Assembly (NCBI GenBank): GCA_037045455.1
Contig: JBAOIN010000016.1
Span: 496,001 to 560,000, forward strand
Direction of reading: 5' to 3'
DNA from: JADKAV01 sp037045455
Lineage (GTDB): Bacteria > Actinomycetota > Actinomycetes > S36-B12 > UBA10799
Length of the DNA stretch: 64,000 nt
Made by a program: the position numbers and the translations under genes. A model generated the notes under the pieces. The model saw only the letters and a list, made by a program, of their open reading frames with translations. It searched no databases and was not told the DNA's origin. Of the stretch, positions 36,322 through 46,071 are shown piece after piece (the stretch's first letter is position 1; each line of letters starts with the position of its first letter).

Positions 36322-37527
36322 ATGCCGGATGCTTCCGGCGCCTCGCTTCCCGAAGTCGGCGCCCCCGCCTTGCTTGTGCGGACCGGATCGCCGATATGGG
36401 ACTACGGCGCACTCGCCACCGCCCGCACGCTGGGCCGTTGGGGGATCCCGGTGTACGTGCTGGCCGCAGAGCGGGAAACCGAACTGCTGCAGTCGCGTTA
36501 CGTCACGGCCCGGGTGGCCGACCCGTTGCCTGCGGACGAGGGGCACGCAGAGGTGCTCAACGGGATTGCTGCCAGGATCGGCACCCGCTGTGTCGTGCTC
36601 GCCGGTGACGATGAGAGCGCAGTGACCCTCGCCCAGAGCCGGGACGATCTCGATCCGCGATTGCTGACATTCCCCGTGCCGCCGACGCTGCCATTGCAGT
36701 TGTCGGACAAGGTGCGCCTCGGCACTCTTGCCGCCCAGGCCGGCATCGGTTACCCCCGCTGGATTCACACCGCAGACCGGCAGAGGTTGCGCGCTTTTGT
36801 GGCCGATGTCGGGCTGCCGGTCATCGCCAAGAGCCCAGCCCCGTACTCGAGACTCGCGGATCAGACAGTCCCGCATACGACCTTGATCCACGACCAGGCG
36901 CGACTAGCAGGGCTGCTGGCTGCCGCCGAAAGCGGTCAATCCATCTTTCTGCAGGAATTCCTGGCCGGGGACGGTGAGTTCTGGTACGCAGCCGGGGTGG
37001 TCGCTCGAGCAGAAACGGACGCGATCGTGTGGACGGGCCGCAAGTACATGGCACACCCGTCGGACACCGGCATCGGCATCGTCAACGTCGCCCGCCCGGC
37101 ATCTGACCTCGTCGAGCTCATGAGGCGAACGTGCCAGGCGGTGGGCTACGTGGGTCCGTTCGACTCCGACTGGGTCCGCGATCACGCGACCAGACAGTGG
37201 CGGCTGATCGACTTCAACCCCCGTCGGGGTGCCCAGTTCCGCCTGTTCACCACAACCACCGGACTGGACGTGGTCCGGGCCAGCCACCTGGCGCTGACCG
37301 GACGCCGCGTGGATCCGGGGGAGCAGATCATGGACAGGGTGCAGGTGGTGGAGAACTTGGCCATCAGGCACGGCTGGTCGGCCAGACCGCGTCGTTACGC
37401 GCCGGGGGCAACTGTCGAGTACGCGTGGTGGGCCGCGGACGACATTGGGCCTGCCACCGCGATGGCGGGTCAGGTGGCCGCGGCCGGCGCCCGCCGCGTG
37501 ATGCCCGGGCGACGAGGACGATCATGA
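36322..37527 (+). CDS. ATP-grasp family ligase (second of three)
   Basis: 401 residues: an N-terminal nucleotide-binding-like domain (APALLVRTGSPIWDYGALAT), then the ATP-grasp core with VGLPVIAKSPAPYSRLADQ, SIFLQEFLAGDGEFWY and the metal ligands in WRLIDFNPRRGAQFRLF. It is distinct from the ligase at 33387 and from its 3' neighbour. ATG 36322 lies in a TGACGTCA palindrome region; an in-frame GTG at 36307 is possible. The last codons overlap the next ligase gene (ATGA), so two ATP-grasp enzymes are translated as a pair. Confidence 0.8.
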   Translation: MPDASGASLPEVGAPALLVRTGSPIWDYGALATARTLGRWGIPVYVLAAERETELLQSRYVTARVADPLPADEGHAEVLNGIAARIGTRCVVLAGDDESAVTLAQSRDDLDPRLLTFPVPPTLPLQLSDKVRLGTLAAQAGIGYPRWIHTADRQRLRAFVADVGLPVIAKSPAPYSRLADQTVPHTTLIHDQARLAGLLAAAESGQSIFLQEFLAGDGEFWYAAGVVARAETDAIVWTGRKYMAHPSDTGIGIVNVARPASDLVELMRRTCQAVGYVGPFDSDWVRDHATRQWRLIDFNPRRGAQFRLFTTTTGLDVVRASHLALTGRRVDPGEQIMDRVQVVENLAIRHGWSARPRRYAPGATVEYAWWAADDIGPATAMAGQVAAAGARRVMPGRRGRS

Positions 37528-38612
37528 GCACGGTCGTTATTCTGGAGGACGATTTCTGGCAGCCCGGAGTGGATTTCGGGGCCGCCTTGAGGCGGCGGGG
37601 ACATCGGGTGGTTCGCTGCACCTCCACGTCAGCGAACGACCGTCTGCAAGAGCGCTGGGCCACCTGCTCCGACGTCGTGCTACCTGCCGCCATAGGTCCG
37701 GACGGGGCCTTGGACGATCGCGCCTTGGCTGCCCTCGAGAGCCCGGATCTGCTCGACTGGCAGGCGGCGGAACCGTGCGAGATGTGGTTGTGCCAAAGCG
37801 GTCTGGAGCAGCGTTTGCTGCCCTACACACGCAGCGCGCCGCTTGCTCCCGACGAGATCATCGACAAGAGCCGGCTTTGCTCGTACCTCGATGACTGCGG
37901 GATCGCTGTCCCGGCGTTCTGGGACCGCCTTGAGGACGTCCCTGACGGCGAATCCGGTCCCTTCATCCTGAAGCCCCGATCAGGCGCTGGCGGAGTCGGT
38001 ATCCAGGTGCTCGAGGATCTGGCCGCCGCTCGACGCGACGATTACGGGGACGTGCAAGTCCAGAGGTTCCACCCGGGTCCAGCGCTGGATTCGGCGGGTG
38101 TCGCGCGCGAGGGCGAGGTCGTCCAGTTGTTGACGTACCGCAATACGGTGAACCCACGGGCTCCTTTCAGCGCGGCGTATGGAGTCACCAGCACCGACGA
38201 TCCGCAGCTTGCGAACGTCACACGACGAGTCGTGGCGGCTCTGGGCCTAACCGGCCCGTTCGCACTGGACGCCGTGGCCGACGTGGACGGCCAGCCGTTG
38301 GTGATCGATGTAAACGTGCGCATCTACGGATCCTGGACTGCCTGTCAGGCCCTGGGATTGGACGTGATCGGGGCCTACGAATACGCGATGGGTCTCGGCC
38401 CCCGGCCGCCCGCGGTGATCGTGCCGGCCGGGCGGCAGGCCGAGATTCTGCGACGGCCTCCCCTGAATGTTGCGACCCGCGCGCAGCGATTGCGGTGGCT
38501 GGCCAGCCAGAGCGCGGAAGTAGGTCGACGCCGACGATGGTTGGGTACGGATTGGGCCAGGGCCACGATGCGCGACTGCTTGGGATGGGCCATGCGCGGA
38601 AAGTCCCTGTAG
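37524..38612 (+). CDS. ATP-grasp family ligase (third of three)
   Basis: 362 residues with an N-terminal domain beginning TVVILEDDFWQPGVDFGAAL. The ATP-grasp core holds GPFILKPRSGAGGVGIQVLE, DVQVQRFHPGPALDS and GPFALDAVADVDGQPLVIDV, followed by NVRIYGSW. The Asp/Asn metal ligands are in place, so it should be active. No substrate can be named. It is translationally coupled to the preceding ligase and ends 31 nt before a convergent glycosidase gene. Confidence 0.8.
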   Translation: MSTVVILEDDFWQPGVDFGAALRRRGHRVVRCTSTSANDRLQERWATCSDVVLPAAIGPDGALDDRALAALESPDLLDWQAAEPCEMWLCQSGLEQRLLPYTRSAPLAPDEIIDKSRLCSYLDDCGIAVPAFWDRLEDVPDGESGPFILKPRSGAGGVGIQVLEDLAAARRDDYGDVQVQRFHPGPALDSAGVAREGEVVQLLTYRNTVNPRAPFSAAYGVTSTDDPQLANVTRRVVAALGLTGPFALDAVADVDGQPLVIDVNVRIYGSWTACQALGLDVIGAYEYAMGLGPRPPAVIVPAGRQAEILRRPPLNVATRAQRLRWLASQSAEVGRRRRWLGTDWARATMRDCLGWAMRGKSL

Positions 38613-38643
38613 CCGCCAGGGCGGTCAATCGGCCGGCGCTGGC

Positions 38644-39855
38644 TCAGCCTGCGGCGTAGATCCCGGGGATCTGGCTCAGCGCCGGCTTCACGGACCCGTT
38701 CGGCAGGACCAGGCCGTAGCCCGAGGCGTTCGCGGTGTTGTTGTCGGCAAGTTCGCGGTACCAGTAGACACGCGTGACGTAGGGCCATTCGCTGCGCACC
38801 ATCGACAGTGTGTCGGCCAAGTACTTGGCTTGCGTGTTCTGGTCGACCCCCAGCTGCCAGTTCGCCTTGCCGATCGAGCCGGCTCGCCACCCGAACTCGG
38901 TGAACCAGATGGGTTTGTCATCGCCGGCTGCGAGCATCGCTTTGCGAAGGACGGGCACGTGCCGCATCCTCCAGATCGAGCCGTCATCGCTGGCAGTCGG
39001 GGCGAGGTTGCCCACCGCCATGTACGGATGCACGCCCATCACGTCGTACATCCCTGCCGCTCCCGCCCGCAGAGCCTTCTCGATCCAGGGGACGTCGACG
39101 AATTGGGTGCCGGCGAACACGACCCGAGCGCTGGGGTTGCCGGCCTTGATGCCGCGGTAGCCCGCTGCCAGGACGTCGGCGTACACCGTAGGGTCAGCGC
39201 CCCGCATGAAGTCGTTGTGGTTGGGCTCGTTCCAGATTTCCCAGTCCCGGACCTGGGGGAATCGACCGGCAGCGTCCTTGAGGAAGGTCTGCCACTGGGC
39301 CAGTTGCACGGCGCCGGTGGGGGGCACCCGGTCGTCGGTGGAACCGGTCACCCACGAGGGGGTCAACCACACCATCACCATGGGCTGCAGCCCGCGGTCG
39401 GTGATCATCTTCAGTACCCGGGTCACGAATCCCGTGCCCCACGAGTCGAAGGTCGCGGACTTGGGTTGCAGCATGGCCCACGAGACGTCCAGCCGGACGG
39501 TGGTCGCCCCGTTCGCCTTGAGCCGGTCGAGCACCATGGCCCGCTGCTTGTCGGTGTACGACGACCACATGCCGTGGAACTGTGTACCGAACTGCGGCAG
39601 CGTGCCGGAGGTGGCGGCCAGCGCCTGGGCCGGAGCCGGCGGGGCCTTGGCGGAGACGAACTCGCCGGATGCGCTGGCCCCACCTGTGGCCGTCGGCCTG
39701 GTCGTGGCGAAGCCCGAGCCGCCACCGAGGACCGGGCGGTGGGAGGCATACGCAGGAGCTGTGACGAATAGGGCAACCAGGCCCATCAGAAGTCCCACCA
39801 GGAGGGTGCCCGACGGCCGCGTGCCCATGGTCAATGCATCGGTTCGCTGCTGCAT
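38644..39855 (-). CDS. Secreted GH5/GH39-like (beta/alpha)8 glycosidase
   Basis: 403 residues. An N-terminal hydrophobic segment (SGTLLVGLLMGLVALFVTAP, A-rich cleavage site) marks a signal peptide without a lipobox Cys. A Ser/Thr/Gly-rich linker leads to the barrel, with FGTQFHGMWSSYTD, TVRLDVSWAMLQP, VMVWLTPSWVTGS, acid/base Glu in WEIWNEPNHNDF and nucleophile Glu in IWFTEFGWRAG. It is clearly related in motif order to the lipoprotein at 29907. ATG 39855 follows GGAG. Probable role: processing of the locus polysaccharide. Confidence 0.85.
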   Translation of the reverse strand: MQQRTDALTMGTRPSGTLLVGLLMGLVALFVTAPAYASHRPVLGGGSGFATTRPTATGGASASGEFVSAKAPPAPAQALAATSGTLPQFGTQFHGMWSSYTDKQRAMVLDRLKANGATTVRLDVSWAMLQPKSATFDSWGTGFVTRVLKMITDRGLQPMVMVWLTPSWVTGSTDDRVPPTGAVQLAQWQTFLKDAAGRFPQVRDWEIWNEPNHNDFMRGADPTVYADVLAAGYRGIKAGNPSARVVFAGTQFVDVPWIEKALRAGAAGMYDVMGVHPYMAVGNLAPTASDDGSIWRMRHVPVLRKAMLAAGDDKPIWFTEFGWRAGSIGKANWQLGVDQNTQAKYLADTLSMVRSEWPYVTRVYWYRELADNNTANASGYGLVLPNGSVKPALSQIPGIYAAG

Positions 39856-39961
39856 CGACTTGCTCCGTCCGCTGCGCGTTCACCCAAGGGGGTGATTCTT
39901 CGAGGCTATTGATCTTGGCTGCGCGCTGTCCACCGATTCCCTTCACAAACTGCCCAGCCGT

Positions 39962-39976
39962 TAGGGTGCAGCCGTG
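39962..39976 (+). promoter_or_regulatory. Leaderless promoter of the Wzz-like gene
   Basis: TAGGGT (39962-39967) is followed by GCAGCC and the GTG at 39974. No Shine-Dalgarno precedes the codon. Confidence 0.55.
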
Positions 39977-40573
39977 GGTGAGTCCGAGAAGGTCAGCGTG
40001 CGCAACGTGACGCGGGAGTGGCCGGTCATGCTCGCCACATTCCTGATCGTTCTGGTGGGCCTGTCCTACTACGTCTCATCCATGCCTGTGCGGTACGCGT
40101 CTGGCTCGGTGGTGGCTTTCCAGCCGAAGCCAGGACGCGCGGACGGGCGGGACCTTGTCTCATTGCTCGTGCAGACCTATCCGCAGTTCGTCGCTTCGCA
40201 GCAGGCGGTAGACGCAGCGGCGGCGGCAGCGGGAGTGCCCTCCGGGGACGTTCGATCAGGACTCGACGTCCAGATTCCCCCGCTCACCTTGACGATGACG
40301 ATTCAGACCGAGCTGGCCGATCCGCAGGCCGCCCAGATCGCAAACCAGGCGCTGTTGGATCAGGTGATCGAGCAAGCTAAGACCGATCCTTTCCTCGTCG
40401 CCACCGCGATCTCCGAGGCCGATCGGAACGACACGCCTTCCGGTGTTCCCCATAGGCTGCTGTACGCCCTGGCTGCAGTCCTCGCGGCGGGGACCGCGGT
40501 GTTGGCCGGCATCGTCGCTTCCCGCCTCCGGGGCAGCCGTCGTAAGCCGGATGCCAACGCTGCGCCCGACTGA
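39974..40573 (+). CDS. Chain-length determinant-like (Wzz/polysaccharide co-polymerase) protein
   Basis: 199 residues with two membrane helices, one at 18-36 (MLATFLIVLVGLSYYVSS) and one near 160-182 (LLYALAAVLAAGTAVLAGIV), enclosing an extracytoplasmic domain of about 120 residues. That domain has YPQFVASQQAVDAAAAAAG and LTMTIQTELADPQAAQIANQ, as in Wzz-type proteins that set polymer length. The tail is short and basic, with no kinase domain. It begins the plus-strand pair with the initiating sugar transferase. Confidence 0.75.
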   Translation: MGESEKVSVRNVTREWPVMLATFLIVLVGLSYYVSSMPVRYASGSVVAFQPKPGRADGRDLVSLLVQTYPQFVASQQAVDAAAAAAGVPSGDVRSGLDVQIPPLTLTMTIQTELADPQAAQIANQALLDQVIEQAKTDPFLVATAISEADRNDTPSGVPHRLLYALAAVLAAGTAVLAGIVASRLRGSRRKPDANAAPD

Positions 40574-40639
40574 GCGCGCGTCTCAAGACCTCCGGAACGG
40601 CTGTCGATAGCACGAGTACGACGGCTGGAGGGAGTTGGC

Positions 40640-41975
40640 ATGGGAACTGCCACCGTGAGCATCCTGTCGAGGCCGCGGGCCTACCAGTTGAACGCTCGCC
40701 GCCAGCGGGCGATGTTGGCGATCACGGACCTGGTCGTCCTCGCCGCGGTCGCCTATGTGTGGCATCCCTCCTCGACCGGTCTGGACTACCTCGGCCTGGG
40801 CCTGCTGCTGGTCATGCGCTGGCAGGCCGGTATGTTCGCCGCGAAGATCCATCTCAGTGCCCTGGACGAGATGCCCCGCGCGGTCATGGTGGCCTTCGTC
40901 GCGTCCGGCGCTTACGCCCTGGTGGTCGCTTTGTTCGGCGGCCAACTCGCGGTGTCTGACGTCGCATGGGTGACCGTCTGCGGCTTCCTGCTGGCGCTGG
41001 TGCGCGCGCCGGTCTATGTGGTCATGCGGTGGCTGCGGCGCAACGATCTGGCTCGGGAGCGGCTGCTGCTGGTGGGCGGCGGGGTGATCGCGGACACCAT
41101 CACCGAGCTTGCGCAGGACAATCCTGACTACGGTCTGGATCTCGGCGGGGACCGTCGGCGATCTGATCGACGTGGACCTTGTGTACCAGGCGAAGTTGGT
41201 CGGGGCCTCAACCGTCCTGCTCGCTTTCTCGCGGGCCTCCGAGGCCCGTGAGGTGTTCGAGATCCGGCGGGGACTGGATGCGGGTCTGCGGGTGCTCGCG
41301 GTGCCGCGGTACTTCGACCTCATCGGTGACAGTCGGGCCAACGACGTCATCTTCGGCCTGCCCGTCATGTCGCTGGGTCGCCATCGGCCAGGTCTGCAGC
41401 TGCGTCTCAAGCGTTTGTTAGACATCGTGCTGGCCGCGATCGGCCTGGCCCTGACCGCTCCCTTCCTGCTCATCGTCGGGCCGCTGCTGACCCGCGAGAC
41501 CGGCGGGGCGCTGTTGTTCCGGCAGACCAGGATCGGCAAGCACGGCCGGCCGTTCGAGCTGCTCAAACTGCAGACCATGAAGCCGGTGTCGGAGTCCACG
41601 TCTGATGTCACCTGGACCGTGACCGACAGCAGCGATCGCCTGGGTCCGATGGGGAAGTTCCTGCGCAAGTCGTCCTTGGACGAACTGCCCCAGCTGTGGA
41701 ACATCCTGCGCGGCGACATGTCGTTCGTGGGACCCCGGCCGGAGCGGCCGTACTTCGTGGAGCAGTTCACCGAGCAGTACGCGCACTACGAGGACCGGAT
41801 GCGGATGACCGCGGGGCTCACCGGTTTGGCGCAGATCTACGACCTGCGCGGCGACACCTCGATCGATGACCGAGCCCGCTTCGACAACCGCTACGCCGAT
41901 CACTGGAGTCTGTGGTCGGACCTGAAGATCATGCTCAAGACCGTGCCCAAGGTGTTCAAGGGGTCGGGCGGCTGA
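40640..41975 (+). CDS. Undecaprenyl-phosphate sugar phosphotransferase (initiating enzyme), one frameshift
   Basis: A polyprenyl glycosylphosphotransferase that starts repeat-unit synthesis on undecaprenyl phosphate. N-terminal membrane helices and a CoA-binding-like middle (LLLVGGGVIADTITELAQD) precede the catalytic bacterial sugar transferase domain. There, LKRLLDIVLAAIGLALTAP is the membrane hairpin, followed by LLKLQTMKP, KSSLDELPQLWNILRGDMSF, VGPRPERP and MTAGLTGLAQI. The frame breaks near 41145; removing one G in GGCGGGGACC gives GLDLGGTVGDLIDV. Corrected length is about 444. ATG follows GGAGGG. Confidence 0.9.
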
Positions 41976-41982
41976 CCGAGGC

Positions 41983-42040
41983 GTTCTGTTGCGTTGTTGT
42001 TGGTTCCCCCGGCGTGTCGCGTACCACTTCGCAACAAAAC
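41983..42040. terminator. Stem-loop before rpsO
   Basis: GTTCTGTTGC (41983-41992) pairs with GCAACAAAAC (42031-42040), one mismatch, across a 38-nt loop. The arm sequence and the downstream -10 region resemble the element between nusA and ylxR (19837-19938), so the two are copies of one intergenic module. Confidence 0.5.
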
Positions 42041-42071
42041 GGCGCCCACTCCGCCGACTTGCCGCACCCGC

Positions 42072-42077
42072 TACACT
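42072..42077 (+). promoter_or_regulatory. Putative -10 element (TACACT) for rpsO
   Basis: TACACT lies in GCACCCGCTACACTGG, 70 nt before the rpsO ATG. Its surroundings match those of TAGACT upstream of ylxR. No -35 can be assigned. Confidence 0.45.
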
Positions 42078-42146
42078 GGGAGCACGACCACTGGACGGAC
42101 GCCCGGTGGCTCGCTTTTGTCTTGCGTCCGCGACAGAAAGAAGTTC

Positions 42147-42410
42147 ATGGACACTGCCACCAAGCAGAAGATCATCGGCGAGTACGCCACGGCTGACGGC
42201 GACACCGGCAGCCCGGAGGTGCAGGTAGCCCTGCTGAGCCACCGCATCGCGCATCTCACCGAACACCTCAAGGAGCACAAGCACGACCACCACAGCCGCC
42301 GCGGACTGCTGCTGCTCGTGGGTCGTCGGCGCCGGCTCCTGGACTACCTGGCGCGCACCGACATCGACCGCTATCGGTCGCTGATCGCGCGGCTCGGTAT
42401 CCGCCGTTAG
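42147..42410 (+). CDS. rpsO: 30S ribosomal protein S15
   Basis: An 87-residue primary rRNA-binding protein of the 30S subunit. The signature is intact: GDTGSPEVQVALLSHRIAHL, then HKHDHHSRRGLLLLVGRRRR and LLDYLARTDIDRYRSLI. An A/G-rich GAAAGAAG serves as Shine-Dalgarno. A perfect hairpin begins 4 nt after the stop, and pnp follows. Confidence 0.97.
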   Translation: MDTATKQKIIGEYATADGDTGSPEVQVALLSHRIAHLTEHLKEHKHDHHSRRGLLLLVGRRRRLLDYLARTDIDRYRSLIARLGIRR

Positions 42411-42413
42411 TTC

Positions 42414-42455
42414 GTGACGTCGCCGTCTCGCCGACATCTGGGGCGGCGACGTCAC
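42414..42455. terminator. Hairpin in the rpsO-pnp interval
   Basis: GTGACGTCGCCG (42414-42425) and CGGCGACGTCAC (42444-42455) form a perfect 12-bp stem with an 18-nt loop, just after the rpsO stop. It may end the rpsO transcript or be a processing site ahead of pnp, as known for rpsO-pnp in E. coli. Confidence 0.65.
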
Positions 42456-42579
42456 ACTGTTACACCCATACCCCTCGGGGCTGCCCTTCAACGGGTCCTC
42501 GGTGGTGATGGCCCGGTACAACCGGACCGTCTCGATCGAAGACCGGCGCGGGCGGCCCCCTGAACCAAAAGGAGGGCCC

Positions 42580-44785
42580 GTGGAGGGTTCCAACATTCAA
42601 TCCGCCGAGACCGTTCTGGACAACGGTCCGTTCGGCACCCGTACCGTCCGCTTCGAGACCGGCCGGCTCGCCCGGCAGGCTGCCGGATCGGTGACCGCCT
42701 ACCTCGACAACGACACCATGCTGCTGTCGACCACCGCGGTCGGCAAGCACCCGAAAGACCAGTTCGACTTCTTCCCGCTGACCGTCGATGTCGAGGAGCG
42801 GATGTACGCCGCCGGGCGCATTCCCGGCTCGTTCTTCCGCCGCGAAGGCCGCCCCGGCGAGGACGCGATCCTCACCTGTCGGCTGATCGACCGGCCGCTG
42901 CGTCCCAGCTTCGTCAAGGGTCTGCGCAACGAGGTGCAGGTCGTCATCACGATCCTGTCGCTGAACCCCGACCAGCCCTACGACGTGCTGGCCATCAACG
43001 CCGCGTCGATGTCCACCCAGCTGTCGGGCCTGCCCTTCAGCGGCCCAATCGGCGGCGTGCGCGTCGCCCTGATCGGTGACCGCTGGGTCGCGTTCCCCAG
43101 CCACAGCCAGCTCGAAGAGGCCGTGTTCGACATGGTCGTCGCGGGCCGGATCGTGGGCGACGACGTCGCCATCATGATGGTCGAGGCGGAAGCCACCGAG
43201 GTCACCGCGGAGCTCGTACGTGGCGGTTCCACCGCCCCGACCGAGACCGTAGTCGCCGAGGGTCTGGACGCCGCCAAGCCGTTCATCCGGCAGCTGTGCG
43301 AGGCGCAGAGTGAGCTGGCGGCCGTCGCAGCCAAGCCCACGCGCGAGTTCCCGCTGTTCCCGGACTACGAGCCCGACGCCTACGCGGCGGTCGAGGGTCA
43401 GGCCAGCGAGAAGCTGAGCCAGGCGCTGACCATCGCCGACAAGCAGGAGCGCGAAGCCGCGCTCGACGCTATCAAGGACGAGGTGTCCGAGGCGCCTAGC
43501 CGAGCAGTTCGAGGGCCGCGAGAAGGAGATCGGTGCGGCACTGCGGGCCGCTACCAAGAAGCAGGTGCGCCAGCGCATCCTGCGCGACCAGGTCCGGATC
43601 GACGGCCGTGGGCTCAGCGACATCCGGGCGCTGAGCGCCGAGGTCGACGTGATCCCGCGGGCGCACGGCTCGGCGCTGTTCGAGCGCGGCGAGACCCAGA
43701 TCATGGGCGTCACCACGCTGAACATGCTGCGCATGGAGCAGCAGCTGGACACGCTTTCCCCGGTGACCCGCAAGCGCTACATGCACAACTACAACTTCCC
43801 GCCTTACAGCACCGGTGAGACCGGTCGCGTGGGCAGCCCCAAGCGCCGCGAGATCGGTCACGGGGCGCTGGCGGAGCGGGCGCTGATCCCGGTGCTGCCG
43901 AGCCGCGAGGACTTCCCCTACGCGATCCGGCAGGTGTCGGAGGCGCTGGGCTCCAACGGCTCGACGTCGATGGGCTCGGTGTGTGCCTCGACGCTGTCGC
44001 TGCTCAATGCCGGTGTGCCGCTGAAGGCCCCGGTCGCCGGCATCGCCATGGGTCTGGTCTCCGACGAGGTCGACGGCCAGATGCAGTACGTGGCCCTGAC
44101 CGACATCCTCGGCGCTGAGGACGCCTACGGCGACATGGACTTCAAGGTCGCCGGCACCAGCGAGTTCGTGACCGCGCTGCAGCTGGACACCAAGCTCGAC
44201 GGCATCCCCGCCAGCGTGCTGGCAGGTGCGCTGGAGCAGGCCCGGGACGCCCGGATGACCATCCTGGACGTGATGGGCGAGGCGATCGACGGCCCCGACG
44301 AGATGAACCCGCTCGCACCGCGTGTCATCAGCATCACGATCCCGGTGGACAAGATCGGTGCAGTGATTGGGCCGAAGGGCCAGATCATCAACCAGATCCA
44401 GGAGGACACCGGCGCTGACATCACCATCGAGGACGACGGCACGATCTACATCGGCGCGTCCAACGGTGAGGCGGCTGAGGAAGCCCGCACGGCGATCAAC
44501 TCGATCGCGAACCCGACGATGCCCGAGATCGGCGAGCGCTACCTGGGCACCGTGGTGAAGACGACGAACTTTGGCGCCTTCGTCAGCCTCATGCCCGGCA
44601 AGGACGGCCTGCTGCACATCACCGAGGTGAAGAAGCTGGTCGGCGGCAAGCGGATCGACAGCGTCGACGACGTCGTCAAGGTGGGCGACAAGATCCGCGT
44701 CGAGATCAAGGACATCGACGACCGCGGCAAGTTGTCGCTGATGCCCGTGCTGGAAGAGGCAGAGGGGGCCGACGCCTCCTCGTGA
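42580..44785 (+). CDS. pnp: Polyribonucleotide nucleotidyltransferase, one frameshift
   Basis: A phosphorolytic 3'-5' exoribonuclease (also GpsI in actinobacteria). It has two RNase PH domains (PHRed in FETGRLARQAAGSVTAYLDN, FFPLTVDVEERMYAAGRIPG; second with IRALSAEVDVIPRAHGSALF and SNGSTSMGSVCASTLSLLNA), a KH domain (IGAVIGPKGQIINQIQED) and an S1 domain (GERYLGTVVKTTNFGAFVSL). The frame breaks at about 43495; removing one C in GGCGCCTAGCC restores VSEALAEQFEGREKEIG. Corrected length is about 734. The GTG follows AAAAGGAGGG. The stop overlaps the M16 peptidase GTG. Confidence 0.94.
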
Positions 44786-46068
44786 GCGCCCGTGCCCGCA
44801 AGATCCTGAGCGACCCCGGGGGGATCACCGTCCATCGGACGGACATCCCCTCGGGGCCTCGTGTATTCACCGAGGTCATCCCAGCGGTCCGTTCGGTAAC
44901 CGTCGGCGTGTGGGTGCCGATCGGGTCCCGGCACGAGACCCCCGCTACGGCCGGTGCCACCCATTTCTTGGAGCACCTGCTGTTCAAGGGCACCCGGCGG
45001 CGGTCGGCCTTCGACATCGCCGCGGATGTCGAGGGCGTGGGCGGTGAGATCAACGCGTTCACGACCAAGGAGTACACCTGCTACCACGTGCGACTGCTCG
45101 ACGAGCATCTCGACGTGGCGGTGGACGTGCTCGCCGACATGCTCGGCCGCGTCGCTGCTGCGGCACCGAGGACATCGAGTCCGAACGGCGGGTGGTGCTC
45201 GAGGAGATCGCCATGAGCGAGGACGACCCGGTGGACGTCGCCCGCCAGGAACTTGAGGCGCGCATGTTCGCCGGGCATTCCCTCGGCGATCCGGTCGCCG
45301 GGACCGGGGCGAGTGTCACGGGTATGCGGGCGGCGGCGCTGCGCGGCCACTACCGGCGCTACTACACCCCGGACAACTACGTGATCACCGTGGTCGGCAG
45401 TGCCAGTCACCAGCGGGTCGTGTCTGCGGTGCGCAAGGCTTTCGGCGTGGCGCAGTCGCCGCTGCGTCCGCCGCGCGCGCCCCGGCCCTTGCGGACGGTC
45501 GAGCCCGGCAGCGCATCACTTGCGCCGCTCCTTCGAGCAGGTCAATCTCATGCGCGGGTATCCGGCGTCTGGCGCGTGGTGATGAACGTCGGTACGCGAT
45601 GGCGGTCCTGCACACCGTGCTCGGGGGCGGCATGTCAAGCCGGCTGTTCCAGGAGGTGCGGGAGCGCCGGGGGCTTGCCTACTCGGTGGCTGCCTTCCGG
45701 TCCAGCTACGAGGACGCCGGCATCTTCGGAGTCCACGCCGGGTGCGCGCCCGGAGAAGGTGGCCGCCGACCCGGGAGGTGATCGATGCCGTCGTGCGCGA
45801 CACGGTGACCGCCGGCATCGCCGATGCGGAGACTCGCCGCGGCCAAGAACCAGGTGAAGGGCCAGATGGTCCTCGACCTGGAGGACCCGGGCGTGCGCCT
45901 GATGCGGCTGGGCGTCAGGGCGCTGTTCGACGAGCCGATCATCGGGCTGTCAACGAGGGCCTTGCGGCGGTCGACGCCGTGACGCAAGTCATGAGGTCGA
46001 GGACCTGGCCGAGGAGATTCTGCACCGGGCCGGCGGTGGATGTCGCCGTCGGACCGTGGGAGGGATGA
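44782..46068 (+). CDS. M16 family zinc peptidase (PepR-like), frameshifted
   Basis: A peptidase of the insulinase/processing-peptidase family, always next to pnp in actinobacteria. The zinc motif HFLEH (inverted HxxEH) lies near residue 60 in TAGATHFLEHLLFKG, with the third ligand Glu in VVLEEIAMSEDDP. The end has HTVLGGGMSSRLFQEVRERR and GLAYSVAAF. At least five single-base shifts (about 45150, 45165, 45510, 45580, 45750 and beyond) scatter the protein over three frames; corrected length is about 425. The GTG overlaps the pnp stop. Confidence 0.9.
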
Positions 46069-46071
46069 CGC

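Noticed and set aside
36311..36324. TGACGTCA palindrome as a regulator site before the ATP-grasp pair
   Set aside because: It is only 8 bp and overlaps the start codon region. It may be chance in GC-rich DNA, and no -10 box could be placed relative to it.
42414..42455. S15 autoregulatory pseudoknot
   Set aside because: The hairpin is downstream of rpsO, not over its start, so it cannot be the known S15 translational operator.
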